Shown: positions 25,888-34,006 of the stretch, piece after piece
How the letters are laid out: each line of letters starts with the position of its first letter
Position numbering within the stretch: the stretch's first letter is position 1
Origin: Alteromonadaceae bacterium XY-R5
Lineage (GTDB): Bacteria; Pseudomonadota; Gammaproteobacteria; Enterobacterales; Alteromonadaceae
Assembly: GCA_001660395.1 (NCBI GenBank)
Contig: LXWE01000007.1
Location: 109,143 to 173,142 of the forward strand
DNA length: 64,000 nucleotides
Direction of reading: 5' to 3'
Notes under the pieces: model-generated
Database searches by the model: none
What the model was told of the DNA's origin: nothing
The model's input: only the letters and a program-made list of their open reading frames with translations
Position numbers and translations under genes: made by a program

Positions 25888-26064
25888 TATGCTGTATTTT
25901 TGTACAGTGGTCTAGTTATCTTGTTGTCAAACCATTCGTGATTAAGCTAGATCTTGCATTTGAAAATGGCATTCTTGCCAGTAAGTTACACGAAGTTGCG
26001 CGTGAATTTGTGCACTCCAATCAACGTCGTAAAGTGAGTACCCCTTTCTTATCGAGGAAGGTGC

Positions 26065-26583
26065 ATGTTTTCTCAATCTGGTTTTATTCCGCTTAAACCG
26101 TCGAGAAAGCGAACTAAAAATCATCAACACGAAATTGGAATGGAAATGACAAAGCAGCTCGTAAAGAAAAGTGTGTTTAGACGAAATATGTTTATCGGCT
26201 CTATTTTGCTTGTAAGTGCGATGGCCATCTGTGGAGTGGGAGACTCTGGTGATGAAGTAAAGCTATCAACTCGTCAAGTTTATGCTGAATTAGTGAAATC
26301 GAAAGCCTACCCCGAGCCGGTTGAACAAGCCGTCAGTGAAATTTTGTCTAGTTCACTCTCATTTGGCATGTATGAATTTAATGAAGTCAATATTGCTATT
26401 GAGCAGAACTGCATGGGGGACTCCTGGACGTGGAAGGACACTTTAAAGGCGTTTCCAGCTCGAATGGCCCTTTACGTGCTCAGGTTCAGCATGAACATCC
26501 TGTTAAAGCCGGAGCAGGCAATTAAAATTCAGATAAACAATGCGTATACATGCGAAGGTAAGTCAGTTTTCGATGTACAGTAG
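26065..26583 (+). CDS. Hypothetical protein with one transmembrane segment
   Basis: A 172-residue protein with a very basic N-terminus (about 1-42), one hydrophobic segment (about 43-60, FIGSILLVSAMAICGVG) and a soluble domain with two cysteines (about 117 and 164). CGAGGAAGGTGC is an excellent ribosome-binding site for the ATG at 26065. It is divergent from the tus-like gene. No family recognised. Confidence 0.55.
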   Translation: MFSQSGFIPLKPSRKRTKNHQHEIGMEMTKQLVKKSVFRRNMFIGSILLVSAMAICGVGDSGDEVKLSTRQVYAELVKSKAYPEPVEQAVSEILSSSLSFGMYEFNEVNIAIEQNCMGDSWTWKDTLKAFPARMALYVLRFSMNILLKPEQAIKIQINNAYTCEGKSVFDVQ

Positions 26584-26634
26584 AGTGTACTTAAGGATTT
26601 AAATGTTACCTTAGTATGCTATTTTCTCTTAATC

Positions 26635-26946
26635 ATGTATCACATGAATTGGAAAGATATGAGACTGTCTGAAATCCAAAAAAAAGTACTTTTCATTCTT
26701 TACCACATCCAGTCAAAGGGAGTGGTAAAGCCAATGCCTAGTGGTGTGTTGTTAAAATTTATTAATGAAAACTCTGAACATCAGGTAGCGTGTAGGAATT
26801 TCCGTACATCATGTCACACATTAAAGGCAAATGGTCTTATACGGTTGTTGCGCAGTGAAGATTTAAGCCTAAATTGGTTGCTGACTGAATCCGGTTTCGA
26901 AAAGGCCAAACCAATCTATGAAGCAAGAATACAGGATAAAAGTTAA
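26635..26946 (+). CDS. Predicted winged-helix DNA-binding protein
   Basis: A 103-residue protein. The segment LSEIQKKVLFILYHIQSKG...NFRTSCHTLKANGLIRLLRS...LNWLLTESGFEKAKPIYEARI has the helix-helix-helix-wing order of small winged-helix regulators, with LTESG typical of the wing. It lies 5 bp before the next gene (26952), so the two are probably one operon and this protein may regulate it. Similar small proteins occur on conjugative elements, but I cannot name the family with certainty. Confidence 0.55.
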   Translation: MYHMNWKDMRLSEIQKKVLFILYHIQSKGVVKPMPSGVLLKFINENSEHQVACRNFRTSCHTLKANGLIRLLRSEDLSLNWLLTESGFEKAKPIYEARIQDKS

Positions 26947-26951
26947 CATTC

Positions 26952-27821
26952 ATGAATGTAGTTGTTCAAACGGTTCACCCCACCACCGCCAGGTTGTCCA
27001 TTATTGAAGGGGACGACCACTGGTTAGATATAGAAGTGTCTTTGGCACCCAAATCACTCATCATACAAGGGCTGTTATTCAGGAAAGTAAGTGGCAGTTT
27101 GAGTAAGACCTACTTACGCCGCTCTATCAAGTTTTACCCATACAAAAAAGGTTTCAGCTTGCCATTAGATGAGGTTAATCAAACTCTGCAGACGCTCATT
27201 GGTGATGTCGCTGCAATCGTCGGTGAGAAGCTAACAAAATCTAAAATTAGTGGCGTAGCAATGCCTAAATTAGATTTTGTGGAAATGTTTAATAAGGTTC
27301 CAAAGAAAGGTTCCAAAGGCTCTTTGTATGTTACTAAGAGTGCTGAATCAAATTTGAGAGTTGGTTCGAAGCATTATCATCACTTAACTACTCTGTTGAG
27401 TGAAAACCCAAAGATCCCTCCTCATCCTGACCTATACGATATCCATGATGAAGACCTCCCTGAACGATTTAAGTTAATTATTGAGAAGAGCTATAAGCCG
27501 GCAATAGGCACAAAAGAATATGACTCTTACGAATCCATGGCGGCAGAATTCATGGTTACATTAGATGCAATGAAGACACTTCATCTATCGCAAGCATCGT
27601 GGATCAAGGTGGATTTTAATAAGGCGGTGACAGCTTTGCCTGACGATAAAAGGGTAGGAGTGAAGGTCGCCGGTCGCTGGTGGCCTGCGTTAAATAATGC
27701 GGCAGTATTTCACTGTTTACCTGTTGAAGTCTTACAAAAGTTACTGGAAGAAAGACCAAACATATCATCCAGGGCTTTGGATATGGTGTATCGACAGAAT
27801 AAATCAAAGGGTAAATACTAA
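26952..27821 (+). CDS. Hypothetical protein, paralogue of the 28513 gene
   Basis: A 289-residue soluble protein of unknown function. It shares a common plan with the protein at 28513-29421: an N-terminal sheet domain with FYPYKKGFSLPLDEV (LYPYRKGFCISMNEI in the paralogue), a middle block on amino acids after SKHYHHLTTLL (GQCYTSLSAL), and a C-terminal repeat ALPDDKRVGVKVAGRWW (KLPDADRTGVKVAGRYW) followed by a helical VPVEVLQKLLEERPNIS-like end. The short modules YxSL.A.. and GRWW.....AA resemble small DNA-reading modules, but this is a guess. It is 5 bp after the winged-helix gene. Confidence 0.6.
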   Translation: MNVVVQTVHPTTARLSIIEGDDHWLDIEVSLAPKSLIIQGLLFRKVSGSLSKTYLRRSIKFYPYKKGFSLPLDEVNQTLQTLIGDVAAIVGEKLTKSKISGVAMPKLDFVEMFNKVPKKGSKGSLYVTKSAESNLRVGSKHYHHLTTLLSENPKIPPHPDLYDIHDEDLPERFKLIIEKSYKPAIGTKEYDSYESMAAEFMVTLDAMKTLHLSQASWIKVDFNKAVTALPDDKRVGVKVAGRWWPALNNAAVFHCLPVEVLQKLLEERPNISSRALDMVYRQNKSKGKY

Positions 27822-27826
27822 TTTCA

Positions 27827-27836
27827 GGTTAATCCA
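27827..27836 (-). promoter_or_regulatory. Recurrent upstream motif, partial copy 4
   Basis: GGTTAATCCAG (CTGGATTAACC in reverse), the core of the motif at 4131 and 14016, followed by ATTGTTGATG, which matches TTTGTTGATG beside the 14016 copy. It is 25 bp before the gene at 27862. Confidence 0.35.
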
Positions 27837-27861
27837 GATTGTTGATGCGCTGTGATTCACC

Positions 27862-28113
27862 GTGACTATACTGGGAAGCCACAGTAGTTTTAGACGTAGG
27901 ATTGTGCATATGTTTGGCTTTGTTGTAATTACCGGTATCTTCATGCTGATAATCAGTGCTATTTTGTTCAATTATAAGCGCCAAGCGCGACATGACTCAT
28001 TAACGGCATATAGACCGGAACCCAAATTACAAGCCTATTGGCCAGTCGTGAAAGTTGAAGGTTCTTCACAGAAAGAAACTGACACTATTGGGCATACCAA
28101 AACGGCCGCATAG
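27862..28113 (+). CDS. Small single-pass membrane protein
   Basis: An 83-residue protein from GTG (an ATG at 27910 is an alternative start). One transmembrane helix (about 17-37, MFGFVVITGIFMLIISAILF) is followed by a charged tail with proline. Function unknown. It lies between the two paralogous genes at 26952 and 28513. Confidence 0.45.
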   Translation: MTILGSHSSFRRRIVHMFGFVVITGIFMLIISAILFNYKRQARHDSLTAYRPEPKLQAYWPVVKVEGSSQKETDTIGHTKTAA

Positions 28114-28153
28114 TCATGCTTTATTAATGCTGAATTGATAAAAGGAAATAGGG

Positions 28154-28423
28154 ATGTTCTTCGTTGTCACCACACACAATGTGCCCAAATTTTATATGCC
28201 AGATGGTTCAAACGTGAGTCCAAAGCAAATCAATTGGATTCCGTTTGAACAAATCAAAAACGGCGTACGAACTAGAACAAGTGATCTGGTACCTGATAAC
28301 TCCATGGCAGCAATTTCTGAGCTTTATAAAATGGGGGTGAAGGGATTTGAGCTGAAAGAGGACGCAAAGGCTTTCGGGAAAACTCTTAAAATTGGTGCAT
28401 GGAAATACCTAAAGATCGGCTGA
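28154..28423 (+). CDS. Hypothetical protein
   Basis: An 89-residue soluble protein with AAAGGAAATAGGG before the ATG. Mixed sheet and helix predicted (MFFVVTTHNVPKFYMP, then ISELYKMGVKGFELKED). No family recognised. It is in the same orientation as its neighbours and 40 bp after the membrane-peptide gene. Confidence 0.5.
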   Translation: MFFVVTTHNVPKFYMPDGSNVSPKQINWIPFEQIKNGVRTRTSDLVPDNSMAAISELYKMGVKGFELKEDAKAFGKTLKIGAWKYLKIG

Positions 28424-28512
28424 TACATCCTGAGTTTCAACCGCAATCAACCATCACTCATACACTGAGTCCAGCACCTTTCCCTTTGCCTTAACCTATA
28501 TCAGGTCCATCT

Positions 28513-29421
28513 ATGACCCTACCAAAACAAATACTCGCTACTCAGCTTAATGCTTGCGTGTATGTTCGCGGGAATATCCACTACGTAACGCTGAAGGCAG
28601 ATTCCGGTGAAGTTCTTGGCACTATTAGCATAGGCGCCAATGCAACATCTGTTTATTACAAGGTCCGGGAGCCTGGGGCCAATTTTCAGGATACGCGGTT
28701 CGTGGTGAACCTATACCCCTACCGGAAAGGTTTTTGTATTTCTATGAACGAAATAGAGGCTCAATTCGTTCTTTCAGCCACCTCACTAGCTTTGGTCAAT
28801 AAGCGATGGTTGACTAATCATATTAACCTCACTGAAGTTCTGGAGCTAATTGACTGGCCAAACAAAGTGAATACGAGTCGCCGTCAAAGATACGCAGCTG
28901 AAATATCAAACATTGAGTTATCCGATGTTCCAAAATCAAACATAGAGTGGGCTGGCCAGTGCTATACCTCACTAAGTGCGTTGTCCCGAGCCGTACCTGA
29001 GTTTAATCGAAACTCTTACATGGTCTCTGCGAGCGATGAGGATTTACAAGAGGTTTTAAAGCAAGCGCAAAATCAAAACAAAACAAAAGGCCAAACCGTC
29101 AGGATTGGAAATCAGGTTTTTAACGACGAACTCCAAGCTGCCGATTATTTTTTAGTAACTGTGCCTGCACTTAAAAAATTATTAACTCAATCTTCCAGCT
29201 GGCAATTGGTGACGTTAGAACGAGCTATAAAGAAATTGCCTGATGCAGACAGAACAGGGGTAAAAGTAGCAGGAAGGTATTGGACTTCGTATCACGCCGC
29301 GGCAAACCATATTGGAGTCCCGGAAAAAGTATTACGTTCAATCGTAGAGCAAAATCCAGACATTTCTATGCTGAAGCTTTCGGCGATTGGCCGCAACTGG
29401 ATTTTGGGAAGAAAGGCTTAG
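28513..29421 (+). CDS. Hypothetical protein, paralogue of the 26952 gene
   Basis: A 302-residue protein sharing the same domain order as the 289-residue protein at 26952: N-terminal sheet region ending LYPYRKGFCISMNEI, a middle WAGQCYTSLSALSRAVPEFNR block, a VFNDELQAADYFLVTVPALKKLL block, and a C-terminal KKLPDADRTGVKVAGRYW block with VPEKVLRSIVEQNPDISM. The pair is diverged but clearly of one family. Each contains three short repeats of the G-x-x-Y/F-x-S/D-x-x-x-A type, which look like small sequence-reading modules. Function not recognised. Confidence 0.6.
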   Translation: MTLPKQILATQLNACVYVRGNIHYVTLKADSGEVLGTISIGANATSVYYKVREPGANFQDTRFVVNLYPYRKGFCISMNEIEAQFVLSATSLALVNKRWLTNHINLTEVLELIDWPNKVNTSRRQRYAAEISNIELSDVPKSNIEWAGQCYTSLSALSRAVPEFNRNSYMVSASDEDLQEVLKQAQNQNKTKGQTVRIGNQVFNDELQAADYFLVTVPALKKLLTQSSSWQLVTLERAIKKLPDADRTGVKVAGRYWTSYHAAANHIGVPEKVLRSIVEQNPDISMLKLSAIGRNWILGRKA

Positions 29422-29545
29422 AAATGGCGAGTTAAAAAATCGGCCCTTCAATTGCGTTTCAAATCACCTCAATAGCTAAGCTTTAAAAAAGTGCGCTCTT
29501 ACAGGCAATCGCCGAACATTTGATATAAAACATAGAGGTAAAATC

Positions 29546-29897
29546 ATTTATAGAAAAGTAGCAGTTTTCATATTAGGAACTATTTCAACTTTCGGTGCCA
29601 ACTCAGCACCATCTTAAATTGTTGTTGCAACAGTAAAGAAGGATAGAGTGGGCACAGAGCACCTTGTTGAGTTTTACTCTGGAAGACAAACGGCTGCGGG
29701 TACTGAATCCAAGAATAAATCGTCATTCACACTTTTTGCCTTACAACAAGGCAACTGCAGTCATTTACCAAAGCGATCTCTATGGCGGCTGTGTAACGAG
29801 GTCAGGAGACCTAAAGACGACCGTTTTCCAATGTGAAACAGGCAAAGGTGCTGATGTTCATATTGAAATTGAGCCAACTATTGCAAGCCAAAAATAG
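29546..29897 (+). pseudogene. Decayed small secreted-protein gene
   Basis: Reading from about 29546 gives IIYRKVAVFILGTISTFGAN and then SAPS followed by TAA (29616-29618), a clear signal peptide with no start codon. In-frame sequence continues (IVVATVKKDRVG) and then shifts by one frame near 29660 to TLEDKRLRVLNP...YQSDLYGGCVTRSG...FQCETGKGADVHIEIEP, ending at 29897. A lost start, one stop and one frameshift make this a pseudogene of a secreted protein with one disulfide. Confidence 0.5.
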
Positions 29898-30005
29898 AGC
29901 GTCTATTCAACGTCGACGTAAACACTACGGCTGACTATTTACAATCATTCTTGTGGCCAAATAGCTTTCTATTGATGGCTGCTGGGTGATATTTAATGAA
30001 GCGGC

Positions 30006-31595
30006 CTAATTTAGCTTCTGTAATTGCATCTGTAAGCTAGTATCCTCTACGGTCAGATCTAACATGCTTAAGAAGAATAATTGTACAGCAGGCCCCCAAA
30101 TTTCGTTGTGACCTGGCATAATATCCTCCGAAACAAGAATGTTCATAAAGGGGCTTGAAGGATGGGTAATAAAGCGCGGTACCACCCTCAGTACAATTTC
30201 ATCATTACTTGGTTTGCATTCTAAATCGTTATTAATTAGCTGTTTATAACTGTCTCGATCTACCTGGAAACTCTCCAGTACTTCACAAGACCTGATATCG
30301 TATACATTTGGACAAAGTGGATTCTCGCTACCGAGAAAATTTGAAAACATTAGCTCATTTGACTTATCTAACTCAGATGATTCTGGGCAGTCGGTTTTCT
30401 CATTTGGTTTTACCTTGATTAGTGTCATGTCATGAGTGACTAATGGGCCAAAATGCGTAACTGAGCGAATATCCGCAAAATATGAATCAATTTTTCGAGT
30501 CATATTTTTTGGCCTGATCCCTGGATTTTGGGTTCTTTGATTTTCATTTGTAAAGCAGTAATCGATTTCTTTATCTTCGCTGTGTTCTTCGAACATTATT
30601 CCTAGACGACGACCAATAGGGAACCCATTTTTAACTGGCCAATCAGCATCAGAACTCAATGTTACTAGCCTTGGCGGTTGATTCCTCCCATAGTCCATGC
30701 AGTCATTTTGATAAAGTTGGAATAAGCTTAATGTCTTCATAGCCTCAAATGCTGGATTAAGAAGGATAGTTAGGTCACCAAATCCTTTCACTTTGCCTGA
30801 GGCTGCAAAACGACTGGAATTTACAACTCTTTCAGCCAGCAATGGACCTGTTGCGCTGAACAACGCTGCGGCCCCAAAGGAATGACCAATTGAAATCAAT
30901 TTATCTTTGTTTTGCTGTTGATATGTGCCGTTCTTTTGGACTTTCATCACGTCTTCAATCTGAAGCATTAAGGCTGATAGCCCTTGAGTACCAATTTCAT
31001 GTGCTGTGTTTTTCCTATCAAAAAACGTCGCCATATCTAAAATTGGAAGCTCAATAGAATCGCCTCTCCATCCGACATAAAGACCGATTACTTTTTTTCT
31101 TTGTTCACCGGATACAGTATTGGTTGGATTGAAAAATGTTGCCGCTTTGTTCAGCAAGTCCCGAAATTTCTCTACATTGTTATCGTCGTAGCGAGCACTA
31201 TGATGCCACCCGTGTACATAAACTAAAAATATGACAGACTGTTCGATACCGTTAACGGAATGATTCTGTGAATTTTCTACGATAGTTTTGTATTTATTAA
31301 GTATAGATTTGACGTTCTTAGGGTTATGGAGGAGTCCTTGGTCATCAAATTCAGCAAACGCCAAATGAAACTCGCTTTGTGTATTGGTCAGATATTTTAA
31401 AAACGCGCTATCCTTACATTCCTTTCTATTTGGATCAGTACCAAAGTAATTTTCTTCGCAGGCTTCAATATCGTAACTACTCATCCCTTCATTTTTTTGT
31501 TTGTTTATATTAGGTCTGAATGGTTGATGAGACATGCAACTAACTAGACATAAGGCAACTAATAATAGTAAAAGACTTAAGATACCCTTTCTCAT
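30006..31595 (-). CDS. Lipoprotein alpha/beta hydrolase (predicted esterase/lipase)
   Basis: A 529-residue protein with a lipoprotein signal (about 1-20, lipobox LVSC). The hydrolase core shows VYVHGWHHSARYDD (about 122-135, oxyanion HGW) and the nucleophile elbow ISIGHSFGAAALF (about 234-246, GHSFG). The catalytic Asp and His cannot be placed with confidence. The protein would sit on the outer membrane or periplasmic face. The long C-terminal part after about 330 is unrecognised. Similar HGW/GHSFG lipoproteins are found as stand-alone genes and as phospholipase-like effectors. There are no secretion genes nearby. Confidence 0.7.
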   Translation of the reverse strand: MRKGILSLLLLLVALCLVSCMSHQPFRPNINKQKNEGMSSYDIEACEENYFGTDPNRKECKDSAFLKYLTNTQSEFHLAFAEFDDQGLLHNPKNVKSILNKYKTIVENSQNHSVNGIEQSVIFLVYVHGWHHSARYDDNNVEKFRDLLNKAATFFNPTNTVSGEQRKKVIGLYVGWRGDSIELPILDMATFFDRKNTAHEIGTQGLSALMLQIEDVMKVQKNGTYQQQNKDKLISIGHSFGAAALFSATGPLLAERVVNSSRFAASGKVKGFGDLTILLNPAFEAMKTLSLFQLYQNDCMDYGRNQPPRLVTLSSDADWPVKNGFPIGRRLGIMFEEHSEDKEIDYCFTNENQRTQNPGIRPKNMTRKIDSYFADIRSVTHFGPLVTHDMTLIKVKPNEKTDCPESSELDKSNELMFSNFLGSENPLCPNVYDIRSCEVLESFQVDRDSYKQLINNDLECKPSNDEIVLRVVPRFITHPSSPFMNILVSEDIMPGHNEIWGPAVQLFFLSMLDLTVEDTSLQMQLQKLN

Positions 31596-32000
31596 TCAAA
31601 ATACCCTTATTGGAAAGATTGTTACTGGTGCAACTCATTTCCAGCTAAATTAAGTATTAACTAATTTACGAAAAAACATCAATCTTCTAAAAAGAAAGGC
31701 AGGGGAATACATTTCTGAGTAATGCAATATTACTAAGATTTACGATGTGTAAAGTGACAAGTGAAGTTTGCTTTATTAAAGTTATGTGTCTAATTAATAA
31801 AGATATTATGAAATTTACACATTTGTCAGTGTATTGAAAAACCCCTCCTATCTGTACCTTATTTCTGATCTTCCATTCCTGCACATTACGCACAACCAAA
31901 CAGCAGATTGGCATTAGACCTCTTCGCAATTTGGTTCCGTGCACTAACACCTGTTTATGCATCGGTTTGTTTGGATACTTTCAATTCAGGACGATAAACG
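31596..32000. other. Intergenic region upstream of the sbnA-like operon
   Basis: About 400 bp, AT-rich, no gene supported. It holds the divergent promoters of the lipoprotein hydrolase and the diaminopropionate operon. An AATAAAG with TGT 11 bases before it (31785) resembles a Tn7-like tip but lacks the following TTGTAC and has no partner. Confidence 0.5.
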
Positions 32001-32975
32001 ATGAATACAACTTTGATTAATGAAGACCTTTACAAGAAGGTGACGGGTTTATGTGCCGGTCAGATGTATCTCAAAATAGAGGGATTAAACCCTGCAGGAA
32101 GCATTAAGTTAAAAACAGCCTACTCAGTCATTGATGACTTAGAGCAACAAGGGAAAATCAAGCCAAATACCAAATTGATAGAGTCCTCTTCTGGAAATTT
32201 AGGTGTGGCTTTATCCATGGTATGCGCTGAAAGGGGATACAACTTTACTTGTGTTGTAGACCCGAACACATCAGATACCAATCGCCGTCTCATAGCGGCT
32301 TATGGCGCCGACGTCATCGTAGTCCAGGAACGTGATGATAATGGAGGCTATTTACAAACCCGTATTAACACTATTCAAAAGCTTTTGGCTGAACACAGCA
32401 ATTACTTGTGGATTAATCAATACGGGAATCAAGCAAATCCACGTGCACATTACTGCACTACGGCAAGAGCCATTGCCCGCCAGTTCCCCCATATTGATTA
32501 TTTGTTCGTTGGCGCGGGTACAACAGGCACCCTTATGGGCTGCAAAAAATATTTTATGGAACATCGGCCAGAGACAAAGGTGATCGCTGTAGATAGCGTC
32601 GGTTCAATTACGTTTGGATTTCCGCCATCGACTCGATACATCCCGGGATTGGGTACCAGCCGTTTACCTGAGATTTTCGAGCCATTTGGTATACACGACA
32701 AAATGATGATCAGCGAGTCGAAGGCCATTCAAGCATGTCGATGGATGGCTCAGAAATACGGTCTCCTCACCGGTGGTTCAACCGGCACTGTTATGGCAGC
32801 GGTGCATCAGTATGGTGAATTGATTAAGCCTTCAGACATCGTTGTAGCGATTTCTCCTGATTTAGGGGAGCGGTATCTCGATACCATCTATTCCGATGAA
32901 TGGGTTAAATCGAGGTTCGATTCAAACGCACTTTTACCTTTCCCTGAAATGACTAAAAATTCTGAGGTTGCATAA
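32001..32975 (+). CDS. sbnA: N-(2-amino-2-carboxyethyl)-L-glutamate synthase, SbnA-like
   Basis: A 324-residue PLP enzyme of the cysteine-synthase fold. In staphyloferrin B biosynthesis SbnA joins O-phospho-L-serine and L-glutamate to give N-(1-amino-1-carboxyl-2-ethyl)-glutamate. Visible motifs are GLNPAGSIKLK with the PLP lysine at 36, the substrate loop SSSGNLG (72-78 region), and the phosphate loop GAGTTGTLMG (about 174-183). It starts after AGGACGATAAACG and is followed after 2 bp by the SbnB-like gene. This fixed pair is the hallmark of L-2,3-diaminopropionate synthesis. No NRPS or NIS synthetase is present in the window, so the final product is unknown. Confidence 0.85.
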   Translation: MNTTLINEDLYKKVTGLCAGQMYLKIEGLNPAGSIKLKTAYSVIDDLEQQGKIKPNTKLIESSSGNLGVALSMVCAERGYNFTCVVDPNTSDTNRRLIAAYGADVIVVQERDDNGGYLQTRINTIQKLLAEHSNYLWINQYGNQANPRAHYCTTARAIARQFPHIDYLFVGAGTTGTLMGCKKYFMEHRPETKVIAVDSVGSITFGFPPSTRYIPGLGTSRLPEIFEPFGIHDKMMISESKAIQACRWMAQKYGLLTGGSTGTVMAAVHQYGELIKPSDIVVAISPDLGERYLDTIYSDEWVKSRFDSNALLPFPEMTKNSEVA

Positions 32976-32977
32976 GT

Positions 32978-34006
32978 ATGACTAAGCATAAAAAAGAACT
33001 CCCTACCTTCAACGTTATTTCTGGTGGAGTAGTGAAAGAAATCTTGTGCCAGCTCGGTAACCAAGCAATTGATATCGTCAGCGGTGCTTACCAGGCCCAT
33101 GAAGCTGGCAACACGGTGAACCCGGATAGTTATTTCTTAAAGTTCCCAGAACAGCCTCAAAATAGAATTATCGCTCTGCCTGCGGCTATTACATCTGAGT
33201 TAACAGCGGTGTCAGGTATTAAATGGATTGCTAGTTATCCTGACAACATTAAGGTCGGTTTGCCAAGGGCATCGGCAGTATTGGTTCTTAATGATCCCCA
33301 GACAGGATATCCATTCGCATTTATGGAATCTGCACTTATAAGTGCGGTTAGAACAGCTGCATCAGCTGTACTTGGAGCATATGAACTTTGTGGACGTAAG
33401 CGTGAAGTGAAGAAGCTGGCAATTGTCGGTGGAGGTGTCATTGCCAGAAACATCCTAAAAATGTTCTGTGCGGATGACTGGTTAGTAAAAGAGTTGGTAG
33501 TTAATGATCTCGATCCGGAATCTTCCATCTCCCTTGTTAATTATGCTCTGGAAAACGGGGTTTTGGCAGCTCGTTCAACCGAATTAATGGAAGCATTAAG
33601 TGCAGATGTCGTGGTATTCGCTACAAATGCTGGTGAGCCATATGTTCTGGACCCAGCGACATTCAAACCTGGACAAATTGTTTTAAATATTTCCCTCCGT
33701 GATCTTGGGGCGGACATAGTTAACCAAGCATATAACTTCTTTGATGACATTGACCATTGTATTAAGGCAAATACATCCCCGCATTTAGCAGAGCAAAAGT
33801 ACGGTAACCGAAATTTTGTAACTGGAACCGTTGCCCAGGTTGTAAGAGACGAAATACCACTAAGCTACGACAAGCCCATAATCTATTCCCCATTCGGAAT
33901 GGGTATTCTCGACCTGGCCCTTGGTAATGTTGTGCATAATCGAGCGGTTAAAGAGGGAAGGGCCATTCAAATACCACACTTTTTTGGGGAGGAAAGTCGA
34001 TGGTAA
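32978..34006 (+). CDS. sbnB: N-((2S)-2-amino-2-carboxyethyl)-L-glutamate dehydrogenase, SbnB-like
   Basis: A 342-residue protein of the ornithine cyclodeaminase/mu-crystallin family. SbnB oxidatively splits the SbnA product with NAD to L-2,3-diaminopropionate and 2-oxoglutarate. Family features are AYQAHEAGNTVNPDSYFLKFPE (substrate-binding N-terminus), AAITSELTAVSGIKWIASYPDN, and the Rossmann motif LAIVGGGVIARNI (about 147-158). Its stop overlaps the following gene by 7 bp. Together with SbnA it gives L-Dap from primary metabolites. Confidence 0.85.
   Translation: MTKHKKELPTFNVISGGVVKEILCQLGNQAIDIVSGAYQAHEAGNTVNPDSYFLKFPEQPQNRIIALPAAITSELTAVSGIKWIASYPDNIKVGLPRASAVLVLNDPQTGYPFAFMESALISAVRTAASAVLGAYELCGRKREVKKLAIVGGGVIARNILKMFCADDWLVKELVVNDLDPESSISLVNYALENGVLAARSTELMEALSADVVVFATNAGEPYVLDPATFKPGQIVLNISLRDLGADIVNQAYNFFDDIDHCIKANTSPHLAEQKYGNRNFVTGTVAQVVRDEIPLSYDKPIIYSPFGMGILDLALGNVVHNRAVKEGRAIQIPHFFGEESRW

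Noticed and set aside
25905..25940. A Ter-like site (CTTGTTGTCAAACC) in the tus-like promoter
   Set aside because: It has a two-base insertion relative to GTTGTAAC and lacks the flanking consensus; not enough to call a Ter site.
31785..31810. TGTGTCTAATT followed by AATAAAG as a further Tn7-like end
   Set aside because: The spacing fits, but the following TTGTAC or TCATAC is absent, there are no repeated sites, no partner end and no matching duplication.
31687..31962. A 91-residue open frame on the minus strand upstream of sbnA
   Set aside because: No ribosome-binding site, overlaps promoter region and shows no protein-like pattern.
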